Shown here: piece by piece, positions 42,325 to 50,864 of the stretch
Position numbering within the stretch: the first letter of the stretch is position 1
Layout of the letters: the number at the start of each line of letters is the position of its first letter
Notes under the pieces: model-generated
What the model saw: only the letters and a program-made list of their open reading frames with translations
The model's database searches: none
What the model was told of the DNA's origin: nothing
Translations under genes and position numbers: made by a program
Assembly (NCBI GenBank): GCA_963706535.1
Contig: CAVPMU010000017.1
Span: 115,322 to 179,321, forward strand
Origin: RPQJ01 sp963706535
GTDB lineage: Bacteria > Pseudomonadota > Gammaproteobacteria > Steroidobacterales > Steroidobacteraceae
Reading direction: 5' to 3'
Length of the DNA: 64,000 nt

Positions 42325-44161
42325 TTCCCGCGCCCATGGCGGCTCGTTTCGCGTCACCGAGCTCGGCAAGCACGGCGTCCACGATTTCCTTCGACGTCAT
42401 GGGCAGGCCGCTGTAGTGCAGGATCGAGTGCAGCTTCGACTTCGGCACGTCGGTCTCGAGCGTCAGCAGGGAGCGCAGCTGCGCGTCGCGGTTCTGCTCG
42501 ACCACGAAGATCTTCTCGTGCTCGGCCATGAAAGTCTCGACTTCCTTGGTGAACGGGAAGGCCTTGATGCGCATGTAGTCGATGGCGATGCCGCGCCTGG
42601 CGAGGATGTCGCGCGCCTCGTTCACCGCGCCGCGGCTGCTGCCGACCGCAACGAGCCCGATCGAGCTGGTGCCCGTGGACTCGATGACCGGCGGCGGCAC
42701 GAGGGTCCTGGCGCGCTTGAACTTGCGCAGCAGCCGGTCGAGCACCACCTGGTACTCCGCCGAGTCCTCGGTGTAGCCGCCGTACTGGTTGTGGCCGGAG
42801 CCGCGCGTGAAGTACGCACCCTTCGCGCTCACGCCGGGAATCGTGCGGTAGGGGATGCCGTCGTCGTCCTTGTCGAGGTAGCGATGGAACTTCGGCAGCG
42901 CCTCGATCTCCTCCTTCGTCAGCACCTTGCCGCGGTCGGGACGATAGGCGTCGTCCCACTCGAGGTCCCTGCACATCCAGTCGTTCATGCCGATGTCGAG
43001 GTCCGACATCACGAACACCGGGGTCTGCAGGCGCTCGGCGAGGTCGAAGGCCTGCACCGCCATGTAGAAGCATTCCTCGGGGTTCGAGGGGAACAGCAGC
43101 ACGTGCTTGGTGTCGCCGTGCGAGGCGTAGGCGCAGAGCAGGATGTCGCACTGCTGCGTGCGCGTGGGCATGCCGGTGGAGGGGCCCACGCGCTGCACGT
43201 CGAACAGCACCGCCGGGATTTCCGCGTAGTAGGCCAGCCCGATGAACTCGTTCATCAGCGAGATGCCGGGGCCGCTGGTGGCCGTGAAGGCACGCGCCCC
43301 GTTCCAGTTCGCGCCCAGCACCATGCCGATCGCCGCGAGCTCGTCCTCGGCCTGGATCACGGCGAAGTTGTTCTTGCCCGTCTCGGGGTCCACGCGCAGC
43401 TTCTGGCAGAAGCCCTTGAACGCGTCCATCAGCGAGGTCGAGGGCGTGATGGGGTACCACGGTCCCACGGTCGCTCCGGCATAGACGCAGCCGAGCGCCG
43501 CCGCCGTGTTGCCGTCGATCATGACGTGCCCGGCGGTCTTGTCCATGCGCTCGAGGCGCAGCGGCAGCGGGCAGGGCAGGTGCTCCTTCGCGTGGTCGTA
43601 GCCGAGTTGCACCGCCTTCATGTTGGCGTCGACCAGCGCCTGCTTCTTGCCGAAGCTCTCGGTGAGCAGCTGGCGGATCACCTCGAGGTCGATCTCGAGC
43701 AGGGCGGCCAGCACCCCCGCGTACATGATGTTCTTCATCAGGATGCGGTTGCGCACCCCGACGAAGTTCTCGTTGCAGATCTTCGCGAGCGGCACGCCGA
43801 GGATGGTGATGTCCTCGCGCGAGAGCAGCGTCGAACGCGGCCAGGTGGAGTCGAAGATGAGGTAGCCGCCGGGGCTCACCTCGCGCACGTCCTTCTGGTA
43901 GGTCTCCGCGTTCATGGCGACCATCAGGTCGACGCGCCCGGAGCGCGCGACGTAGCCGTCCTTCGTCACCCGGATCTCGTACCAGGTGGGCAGGCCCTGG
44001 ATGTTGGAGGGGAAGTAGTTCTTCCCCATCACCGGGATGCCCATGCGGAAGATGGACTTCATCAGCAGCGTGTTGGCACTGGCCGAGCCAGTGCCGTTCA
44101 CGTTGGCGAGCTTGATGACGAAGTCGTTTACGCGGTCTGACGCTTTTGCGGGCTGGGCCAT
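42320..44161 (-). CDS. korA: 2-oxoacid:ferredoxin oxidoreductase, gamma-alpha fusion subunit
   Basis: The 613-residue protein has an N-terminal gamma-type domain (KLANVNGTGSASANTLLM, NYFPSNIQGLPTWYEIRVT) and the alpha subunit (AALGCVYAGATVGPWYPITPSTSLMDAF; ATSGPGISLMNEFIG; DVQRVGPSTGMPTRTQQ). This gamma-alpha fusion is typical of two-subunit Kor enzymes. The ATG at 44161 overlaps the end of the FAD/FeS oxidoreductase gene by 34 bp; the longer open frame upstream lies on that gene. Confidence 0.92.
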   Translation of the reverse strand: MAQPAKASDRVNDFVIKLANVNGTGSASANTLLMKSIFRMGIPVMGKNYFPSNIQGLPTWYEIRVTKDGYVARSGRVDLMVAMNAETYQKDVREVSPGGYLIFDSTWPRSTLLSREDITILGVPLAKICNENFVGVRNRILMKNIMYAGVLAALLEIDLEVIRQLLTESFGKKQALVDANMKAVQLGYDHAKEHLPCPLPLRLERMDKTAGHVMIDGNTAAALGCVYAGATVGPWYPITPSTSLMDAFKGFCQKLRVDPETGKNNFAVIQAEDELAAIGMVLGANWNGARAFTATSGPGISLMNEFIGLAYYAEIPAVLFDVQRVGPSTGMPTRTQQCDILLCAYASHGDTKHVLLFPSNPEECFYMAVQAFDLAERLQTPVFVMSDLDIGMNDWMCRDLEWDDAYRPDRGKVLTKEEIEALPKFHRYLDKDDDGIPYRTIPGVSAKGAYFTRGSGHNQYGGYTEDSAEYQVVLDRLLRKFKRARTLVPPPVIESTGTSSIGLVAVGSSRGAVNEARDILARRGIAIDYMRIKAFPFTKEVETFMAEHEKIFVVEQNRDAQLRSLLTLETDVPKSKLHSILHYSGLPMTSKEIVDAVLAELGDAKRAAMGAGK

Positions 44162-46053
44162 TGGTGGTCGGGGGCGTGGGGCAGGTTGATCTTCGACTTC
44201 TGCATGTCCCAGGCGGCGGTCGGGCAGCGCTCGGCGCAGAGCCCGCAGTGCACGCAGAGGTCCTCGTCCTTCACCATCACGCGGCCGGTCTGCTTGAGCG
44301 GCGCGGACACGTAGAGCAGCTGTTCCGGGCTGCGGCGCGGCGCCTTGAGCCGGGTCGTGAGCTCCGCTTCCTCGCCGTTGCGCGTGATGGTCAGGCAATC
44401 GGTCGGGCAGATGTCGATGCAGGCGTCGCACTCGATGCAGAGCTTCGCCTCGAACACCGTCTGGATGTCGCAGTTCAGGCAGCGCTGCACCTCCGCCGCG
44501 GTGCGCTCGGCGTCGAAGCCGAGCTCGACCTCGATGCTGATCTTCTTGAAGCGCTCCTTGAGCGCGACGTGCGGCACCAGCCGCCGCTCGACGGGGTTGT
44601 AGTCGTTCTTGTACGACCACTCGTGCAGGCCCATCTTGCGGCTCGCGAGGTTCACGGTGGGCGGCAGGCGCTCCGTCACGGGCTGGCCGTGGCAGTGGTT
44701 GTGGATCGAGATGGCCGCCTGGTGGCCGTGCTCCACCGCCCAGATGATGTTCTTCGGTCCGAAGGCAGCGTCGCCGCCGAAGAACACCTCGGGGCGGGTC
44801 GACTGGCAGGTCACCTCGTCGACGACCGGCACGTGCCACTTGTCGAACTCGATACCGAGGTCGTCCTCGATCCAGGGAAAGGCGTTCTCCTGGCCGATGG
44901 CGAGTATCACGTCGTCCGCGGGGACGAACGCCTCGCCGACGATGCGCTCGGCGATGATGCGCCCGCGCGCGTCGAACTCGTACTGCATCTTGTCGAACCG
45001 CATGCCTTTCAGGCGTCCGTCCTCGACGACGAACGACTTCGGGGCGTGGTTCACCACGATCTCGACGTTCTCGGCCTCGGCGTCCTCGAGTTCCCATTCG
45101 GACGCCTTGAAGAACTGCCGTGGCTTGCGCGCCATGACCTTCACGTCCCTCGCGCCGAGCCGCAGCGAGGAGCGGCAGCAGTCCATGGCGGTGTTGCCGA
45201 CACCGATGATCAGCACGCGCTCGCCGATCTTCTCGAGGTGCTTGAACGCGACGGACTCGAGCCACTGGATGCCGATGTGGATGTTGGCGTCGCCTTCCTT
45301 GCGCCCGGGCAACTGCAGTTCCTTGCCCTTGGGCGCGCCGGAGCCGACGAACACGGCGTCGAACCCGCCGGTGGCGAGCAGCTTCTTCAGGCTCTCGATG
45401 CGCGAGTCGTAGCGGATCTCGGCGCCCATCCCGGTGATGTAGCCGATCTCCTCGTCGATCACGGTCTCGGGCAGGCGGAAGGCGGGGATGTTGGTGCGCA
45501 TCAGGCCGCCCGGCTTGTCCCATTGCTCGAAGATCACCACTTCGTAGCCTAGCGGCAGCAGGTCGTTCGCGACGGTGAGCGAGGCGGGGCCGGCGCCGAT
45601 GCAGGCGACGCGCTTGCCGTTGCCCTTCGCCGGCACGACCGGCAGGCGGTCGACGATGTCGTCCTTGTGGTCGGCGGCGACGCGCTTCAGGCGGCAGATC
45701 GCGACCGGCTTCTCCTCGACCCGCCCGCGCCGGCAGGCCGGCTCGCACGGCCGGTCGCACACGCGGCCGAGGATGCCCGGGAACACGTTCGATTCACGGT
45801 TCACCATGTAGGCGTCGGAGAACCGGCCGAGTGCGATCAGGCGGATGTACTCGGGCACGTCCGTGTGGGCCGGGCAGGCCCACTGGCAGTCGACCACCCG
45901 GTGGAAGTAGTCCGGGTTCGAGGTGTCTGTCGGTTGCACGATGCGCTGGACCCGCGGTGCAGGAGTTGCAGAGGCGCAGCTTAGCCGTTCTGCCGGGGGG
46001 TGCAACTCGGCCCGCAGCGGGAGCGGAGCCTCGGGAATCGTGACGTGCAGCAC
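44128..46053 (-). CDS. GltD-like FAD/FeS oxidoreductase with ferredoxin domain
   Basis: The 641-residue protein resembles glutamate-synthase small subunit/NfnB-type proteins. N-terminal Fe4S4 helical domain: VDCQWACPAHTDVPEYIRL and GRVCDRPCEPACRRG; FAD site IGAGPASLTVANDLLPLGYE; NADPH site IGVGNTAMDCCRSSLRLGA; C-terminal two-cluster ferredoxin: CIECDACIDICP and CVHCGLCAERCP. It is the first gene of the kor operon and probably passes electrons between NAD(P)H and the Kor ferredoxin site. The start is uncertain: GTG at 46053 is used here, a GTG nearer VQPTDTSNPDYF is possible. Confidence 0.9.
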   Translation of the reverse strand: MLHVTIPEAPLPLRAELHPPAERLSCASATPAPRVQRIVQPTDTSNPDYFHRVVDCQWACPAHTDVPEYIRLIALGRFSDAYMVNRESNVFPGILGRVCDRPCEPACRRGRVEEKPVAICRLKRVAADHKDDIVDRLPVVPAKGNGKRVACIGAGPASLTVANDLLPLGYEVVIFEQWDKPGGLMRTNIPAFRLPETVIDEEIGYITGMGAEIRYDSRIESLKKLLATGGFDAVFVGSGAPKGKELQLPGRKEGDANIHIGIQWLESVAFKHLEKIGERVLIIGVGNTAMDCCRSSLRLGARDVKVMARKPRQFFKASEWELEDAEAENVEIVVNHAPKSFVVEDGRLKGMRFDKMQYEFDARGRIIAERIVGEAFVPADDVILAIGQENAFPWIEDDLGIEFDKWHVPVVDEVTCQSTRPEVFFGGDAAFGPKNIIWAVEHGHQAAISIHNHCHGQPVTERLPPTVNLASRKMGLHEWSYKNDYNPVERRLVPHVALKERFKKISIEVELGFDAERTAAEVQRCLNCDIQTVFEAKLCIECDACIDICPTDCLTITRNGEEAELTTRLKAPRRSPEQLLYVSAPLKQTGRVMVKDEDLCVHCGLCAERCPTAAWDMQKSKINLPHAPDHQWPSPQKRQTA

Positions 46054-46122
46054 GGACGCTAGCGATCTATGCGGATGCGGCTGCGGTCCTGCGGATGCGA
46101 CAAAGCGACCGAGGCAGACAGG

Positions 46123-46566
46123 ATGAGACACACGATTTACTGCTTGCTCGCGCTGGGCCTGGCCGCCGTACCGGCCGGTGCGCGCGAGACGCCCACCGGG
46201 TTCACCGTTTCCGTCTCGGTTGCGCCGCGGGCCAGCCTGGATGTCTTCGGTCTGCCGGGACGCCTCCCCCTGTCGGACGAGGACGTGGCGCGGGGCTACC
46301 TCGACTTCGTCGCGACCTGCCGGGTGCGCAGCAATGATCCGCGCGGCTACATCCTCCGCCTGGTGCCGCGCACCGGCCCCACGCGCGCCATCGAAGTGCG
46401 CGGCCTGGGCGAGGACATGGTGCTGGGCGAGGATAGCGTGGAGATCCACCGCCCGGCCGCCGGGAAGTCGCAGGCGCTGGAGTTCCGAGTCCGCCTGGTG
46501 CTGGATCCTCGCGCCACGGCTGGCACCTACGCCATGCCCCTGCAACTCGACGTGTCGACGACCTGA
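46123..46566 (+). CDS. secreted pilin-like protein convergent with the Csu cluster
   Basis: A signal peptide (HTIYCLLALGLAAVPAGA) leads a 147-residue beta-rich domain (GFTVSVSVAPRASLDVF; RSNDPRGYILRLVPR; ATAGTYAMPLQLDVSTT). The closing AGTY..PLQLDV strand resembles the C-terminal strand of spore coat U/pilin subunits. It runs opposite to the pilus operon and ends 5 bp from its last gene. The ATG at 46123 follows GACAGG. Possibly an accessory subunit; no family is certain. Confidence 0.65.
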   Translation: MRHTIYCLLALGLAAVPAGARETPTGFTVSVSVAPRASLDVFGLPGRLPLSDEDVARGYLDFVATCRVRSNDPRGYILRLVPRTGPTRAIEVRGLGEDMVLGEDSVEIHRPAAGKSQALEFRVRLVLDPRATAGTYAMPLQLDVSTT

Positions 46567-46571
46567 GGCAG

Positions 46572-47075
46572 TCAGAACGCCAGCGTCACGACGATCGAGT
46601 CGGTGTAGCTGCCCGGGGCGACGTCCTGCAGCGCCGGGATGCGCCCGTAGATCGTGTGGGTCGCGGTGCGCGTCCCGTTTCCGACACCCGGCCCGACCAG
46701 CATGCTTCCCGTGATCGTCACCGTGGCCGAGCCGCCGTCGGCCCACACCTGCGAGCGCGCGCCGTCGGCATAGAGGTCGTAGCCGAGCAGCACGGTGCCG
46801 GCCGTCATGCGGCGCTGCGAGTATGCCCCGCTGCTGCCGGCCGACAGCGTCACGGTGTAGTGGACTCGTTCCGCGCGAGTCGGCGGCACGTGGCGACAGG
46901 TGACGGTGATGGTGCCGACAGAGTCGTCCGGCAAGGTCGTGAACGGGTCGTAGACGCCGAAAGCGACTCCCGTGGCGGCGACGCTGCAGTCGACGGCCGC
47001 GATCGCGGGACGACCGCAGCACAGGATCAGCACGAGCACTGCCACCGCGAGTTGCAGGGTGCGAATGACGTTCAC
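46572..47075 (-). CDS. spore coat U domain pilus subunit, probable tip adhesin
   Basis: The 167-residue SCPU/Csu-type subunit has a signal peptide (LQLAVAVLVLILCCGRPAIA), then VDCSVAATGVAFGVYDPF, the second cysteine in VTCRH, YSQRRMTAGTVLLGYDLYADGARSQVWADG and the C-terminal SYTDSIVVTLAF. It is the last gene of the pilin-chaperone-usher-subunit operon; that position and the difference from the first subunit suggest a tip protein. Confidence 0.88.
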   Translation of the reverse strand: MNVIRTLQLAVAVLVLILCCGRPAIAAVDCSVAATGVAFGVYDPFTTLPDDSVGTITVTCRHVPPTRAERVHYTVTLSAGSSGAYSQRRMTAGTVLLGYDLYADGARSQVWADGGSATVTITGSMLVGPGVGNGTRTATHTIYGRIPALQDVAPGSYTDSIVVTLAF

Positions 47076-49393
47076 GGCGCCGCAACTCCGTCAGCCGCGG
47101 GGCTGCACGGGATCTCGCCCAGGTCCGGCAACGGGTGATCGCCAGCGGGCCGCGCGATCTCGAAGGCGCAACGGTGGCCGCGCCAGCTCGCGACGGCACT
47201 CGCGCTGCCCGTCACGCCGTTGACCTGCACGAGCCCGTTCAACGCAACCGGAAAGTCCGCACCGGCGAGGCTCACGTGCGTTCCAGCGGGGACCGGCTGG
47301 CCGCCCGGCTGGATCAGTCTCAGCACGACCGCATCGCCGCGGGTCACCGGGAATCGCACCAGCGCGCCGCTGCGGAAGGCCGGGGTGACCTCGATCGCCG
47401 GGTTGGACAGCACGGCGTCCATCGGCAACTCGGTCGGGTCGAGGCTCACTTCGTTGGCCTCGTAGGCGCGCAGTCGGTCGAGCAACAGGCGCCCCTTGCG
47501 GTCGGTGCGGCCGGCGGGCTGGTTGTCGACGCGTACCTCGAGACCCGCATAGTCCGCGACCTGGATTACCGCGAAACCGTCGTCCAGTCGCCTCGTGGGC
47601 ATGATGCCGGCGGCCGTCACCGCGACACCCCCCAGTGCTCCCGCGCGCCAGCCGTCCTGCCCGGCCTCGCTCGCGTACTCGAGGCTCGTCGTGCCGGCGC
47701 GACCCTGGTAGGCGTACCCCGCACGGTGGTCATCGCTGGTAGAAATCGCGAGCGAGTATCCCGAACCGGAACCGGCCGGCAGGTTCTGCTGGATCGCCGT
47801 GACCGCCTCGAAACGGTCGCCGCCAGCACCGCCGGACGTGTGTCGCAACGACGTGCTGGCGGAGCGGCGCTTGCCGAACGGCCTGGTCCAGCTGGCCAGC
47901 AGTTCGGTCCGCCGGTCCGTTCCGTCGCTGTGGTTCGCGAACAGGCTCAGGAACCCGAATTCCCCGAGGCTGCGCGAATAGGTCAGGCCCACCGTGCGGA
48001 CGGCTGGCGAGTCCCGGAAGGTCTGCTGCCCGCACGCCAGCTGCAGGCTGCCGTGGCGCACGAGGTTCCAGCCGAGGCCCAGGAAGCTGAGTTGTCTCTC
48101 GTGTTTCGCATTCGAGGCCTCGCCGATGCGAGCAAAGCGCGCGGCGGCATATTGCGTGCGCGCGAAGGCGCTCAGTCGTGGCCCGCTGCGCTCGAAGCCG
48201 ATGCCGGCGAGCCAGCCGCTGTCCCCGTCGTCAATGCTCGAGGCAGCGGTCGCCGACAGGATGCCGACCGTGCCGAGTCGCAAGGCCGCATCGAGCCCGG
48301 CGGCCGTCGAGCCCGCGGCCTGCGCCTCGGCATGCAGTTCTGCGGTCAGGCGGCCCGTCAGGCCGCGCCGCAGCGTCGCGGATCCGACCAGGGCGCCGTA
48401 GCGACTGCTGCGGCGGCCGTAATCCTCTCGAATGCCACCGATCTCGACGGAGTATTCGTTGAGTCCGGCGCGCAGCAGCGCGGTACCGGTGTAGTAGGGC
48501 TGTGCGACCACCTGTTGCCGTCCGAGGGCGTCGACCACGACGACCTGCAGCTGTCCGGCGCCGTTGATCGACGGCAGGTGCTCGATGGTGAAGGGCCCGG
48601 GGGCGACCCGTTCGCTCGTCAGCTGTTGTCCGTTGACGAACACGTCCACGGTCGAGGGCACGACGGCCTCGCCGCTGACGGCGAGCAGCGGCGTCGTCAC
48701 GAGGGCCGGTTGCGTACTGAAGTTCGTCCCGAACTGGATGCCGCCGAAGCGCACCGAGCGCCCCCAGGCGCCGGAGGTCGAGATCGCATCGCCGACCCGC
48801 AACGTGGACAGCCGGTCGGGAAAATCGCGGGTCCAGGTCGTGTCGAGCCGGATCGCGTCCCGTTGCGCGTCGCTGTCCCGGGCGATCATCGTTCCCGTGA
48901 CGACGCCCTGCGTTCCGAAGAACCCGAGCTCCAGGAAGCCGCCCGCGCTCGTCGCGCCCGCCACGTGGTCCGCGGAGACGTTGTAATTGAGGAAAGCGCC
49001 GGTCGACACCATCGGTCGGGGCCCCGCCCCGCGGCCGGCGTACCGGCTGCGACTGGCGACGAAGGCCCGCGCCGGCAGGTCGAGATCGACGCTCTGCGTC
49101 GCTTCGTCGAGGCGGACCTGCGCGCCAATCTCCGGCCCGATGCGGTAGTAGGGCTCGCCGCCGACCAGCACAGCGCCCTGGGTGGGGGCCTGCAGCCTGA
49201 GCGAGTCAAGGTCCTCCGCGCGGACGAGCAGCGTGCCGTCCGCGTCGCGCCGCACGACGAGGGTCGTGGTGTCCGCCTGGTCGTTGACCCGCACCTCCAC
49301 GACGGATTCGGCGAACGCCTCCGGCGCCTGCTGGGAGTAGGCAGCGTTGCCCGCCACGGCCAGCGCGACAGCAATGGGCAGGGTCGGGCGCAC
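47072..49393 (-). CDS. archaic chaperone-usher outer membrane usher (CsuD-like)
   Basis: The 773-residue usher forms the outer-membrane pore that assembles pilus subunits. It has a signal peptide (LPIAVALAVAGNAAYS), an N-terminal domain (VEVRVNDQADTTTLVVRRDADG), a beta-barrel with plug (VVPSTVDVFVNGQQLTSERVAPGPF) and C-terminal domains (YAGLEVRVDNQPAGRTDRKG). The GTG at 49393 lies 7 bp after the chaperone stop. Slightly shorter than FimD-type ushers, as usual for the archaic class. It overlaps the tip subunit gene by 4 bp. Confidence 0.92.
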   Translation of the reverse strand: MRPTLPIAVALAVAGNAAYSQQAPEAFAESVVEVRVNDQADTTTLVVRRDADGTLLVRAEDLDSLRLQAPTQGAVLVGGEPYYRIGPEIGAQVRLDEATQSVDLDLPARAFVASRSRYAGRGAGPRPMVSTGAFLNYNVSADHVAGATSAGGFLELGFFGTQGVVTGTMIARDSDAQRDAIRLDTTWTRDFPDRLSTLRVGDAISTSGAWGRSVRFGGIQFGTNFSTQPALVTTPLLAVSGEAVVPSTVDVFVNGQQLTSERVAPGPFTIEHLPSINGAGQLQVVVVDALGRQQVVAQPYYTGTALLRAGLNEYSVEIGGIREDYGRRSSRYGALVGSATLRRGLTGRLTAELHAEAQAAGSTAAGLDAALRLGTVGILSATAASSIDDGDSGWLAGIGFERSGPRLSAFARTQYAAARFARIGEASNAKHERQLSFLGLGWNLVRHGSLQLACGQQTFRDSPAVRTVGLTYSRSLGEFGFLSLFANHSDGTDRRTELLASWTRPFGKRRSASTSLRHTSGGAGGDRFEAVTAIQQNLPAGSGSGYSLAISTSDDHRAGYAYQGRAGTTSLEYASEAGQDGWRAGALGGVAVTAAGIMPTRRLDDGFAVIQVADYAGLEVRVDNQPAGRTDRKGRLLLDRLRAYEANEVSLDPTELPMDAVLSNPAIEVTPAFRSGALVRFPVTRGDAVVLRLIQPGGQPVPAGTHVSLAGADFPVALNGLVQVNGVTGSASAVASWRGHRCAFEIARPAGDHPLPDLGEIPCSPAADGVAAP

Positions 49394-49400
49394 GGCCTGG

Positions 49401-50144
49401 CTACCGCGTGACGGACAGTTCCGCGACGACCTCGCCATCGTCAGTGGTGCCCTGCAACGTGTAGCGGCCTCCACTGCCGGCGCTGGCCTCGCGGGCCGAG
49501 TTCCTGTTCTCGAGCGTCCAGGTCCGGAACTGCCCCGGCAGGACGTAGGTGGGCACCGATTGCCGCAGGGTCGCGTCCGCCTCGCCCTCGGGCGTCATCG
49601 TGAAGCTGAGGACGCGAGCGTGGGCCGCGCCCTTGTTGTCGGCCCGCACTACGATCCGACCGTCGTCGCCGAGGTCCGACGACCAGGCGAGATCAGGTTC
49701 TGCCGACTCGAGCGGCGCCACGAACACCGGCACGCTCAGTCGCAACGCGATCTGCGGCCCGGTCGATGGGGCGTCTGCCTGCCGCGGCACCTCCTGCAGC
49801 AACAGCCGGTAGCTGAGCTCGGTCGCCGGGTCCGCCGCGCGGCGCAGCGCGACGCGTACGAGCTGCGAACCTCGCGGCTGCAAGGTGAAGACGGCCGGCG
49901 AAACGAGCACGTCGCGTGTCGGCTCGAGGGCGTCCTGGCCGCCCGCCTGTGACCACAGCGCGCTCTCCGCCTGCACCACCACGGGCTCGGAGCCCTCGTT
50001 GCGCACGGTGAGGGCCGCCGTCGCCACCCGCTGCGAGAGCTCGACCCTGAGAGGCGAGATCGTGAAAGTACCCGCGAGCGCCGGCGACAGCCACAGGGCT
50101 GCCGCCGACGCCACGAGCACGGTGATGGTCGCGCGGGCGATCAC
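49401..50144 (-). CDS. periplasmic pilus chaperone (CsuC/PapD-like)
   Basis: The 247-residue protein has a signal peptide (ATITVLVASAAALWLSPALA) and two immunoglobulin-like domains: FTISPLRVELSQRVATAALTVRNEGSEPVVVQ, VSPAVFTLQPRGSQLVRVALRR, and ELSYRLLLQEVP, the classic PapD-fold segments. It caps pilus subunits in the periplasm for transfer to the usher encoded next. Confidence 0.93.
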   Translation of the reverse strand: MIARATITVLVASAAALWLSPALAGTFTISPLRVELSQRVATAALTVRNEGSEPVVVQAESALWSQAGGQDALEPTRDVLVSPAVFTLQPRGSQLVRVALRRAADPATELSYRLLLQEVPRQADAPSTGPQIALRLSVPVFVAPLESAEPDLAWSSDLGDDGRIVVRADNKGAAHARVLSFTMTPEGEADATLRQSVPTYVLPGQFRTWTLENRNSAREASAGSGGRYTLQGTTDDGEVVAELSVTR

Positions 50145-50155
50145 CGGAGCGGCCG

Positions 50156-50656
50156 TCAGTAGGAGATCGTGACGGTAATCGAGTCCGTGTAGGTTCCGGC
50201 CGCGGCGTCCTGGTTGGCCACGCTGTTCGGCAGTTCGCCGTAGACCGTGTGGGTGACTTCGTTCGCGGCCGAGAGGCCCTGGCCCGCGCCGCCGACGGTG
50301 GTCGAGCTGTCCGTGCCGTCGCCCCAGACGTTGGTGTAGGTGGCTTCGCTGTAGAGGTTGTATTCCAGCGTGCCGGTGCCGTCCGAAAGCAGGCGCTGGC
50401 CGTAGGTCCCGTTGCCGGTGCTGAGCGTCAGCGTGTAGGGCCAGGCGTCCGTGCAGCGGACGTTCACGTCCGCGGTGCTGGTGAGGTCCGCGACGCCGGT
50501 GTAGCTGCCGAAGTCGAGATCGGTCGCCGAGACGAAGCAGTTCGCTCCGACGACGGCGGTGACCGTGAAGGTGGTGGTGTCGGTGGCCGCGTCGGCGGTG
50601 CCGGCGGCCGCGAGCAGAATTCCTGCGACAACTGGGGCGATGGAGTACTTGCGCAT
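50156..50656 (-). CDS. major pilin, spore coat U domain (CsuA/B-like)
   Basis: First gene of the operon. The 166-residue protein has a signal peptide (APVVAGILLAAAGTADA), TTFTVTAVVGANCFVSATDLDFGSYTG, a second cysteine in VRCTDAWPYTLTL, YGQRLLSDGTGTLEYNLYSEATYTNVWGDG and the end strand TYTDSITVTISY. Related in pattern to the terminal subunit at 46.6-47.1 kb. The ATG at 50656 has AAGGACGG upstream (minus strand). Confidence 0.9.
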   Translation of the reverse strand: MRKYSIAPVVAGILLAAAGTADAATDTTTFTVTAVVGANCFVSATDLDFGSYTGVADLTSTADVNVRCTDAWPYTLTLSTGNGTYGQRLLSDGTGTLEYNLYSEATYTNVWGDGTDSSTTVGGAGQGLSAANEVTHTVYGELPNSVANQDAAAGTYTDSITVTISY

Positions 50657-50864
50657 GGTCCGTCCTTTGGTGACTGGAATGGGGGTTCTTGTTTCTTGCG
50701 AACCCGGCGCCCCCGGCTGGTCACTCTCCCCTGGGCAGCGTCCGTGCTCGTTGCGGGGAATTGTCCAAAATGGATCCAATTGCGGAGCGTGACCACGGTC
50801 GCAGTTTCCCGGGGGCTGCTGTGTGCCAGGCCGCAGATCTCGCAGGACGGGTCTTGCACCCGCG

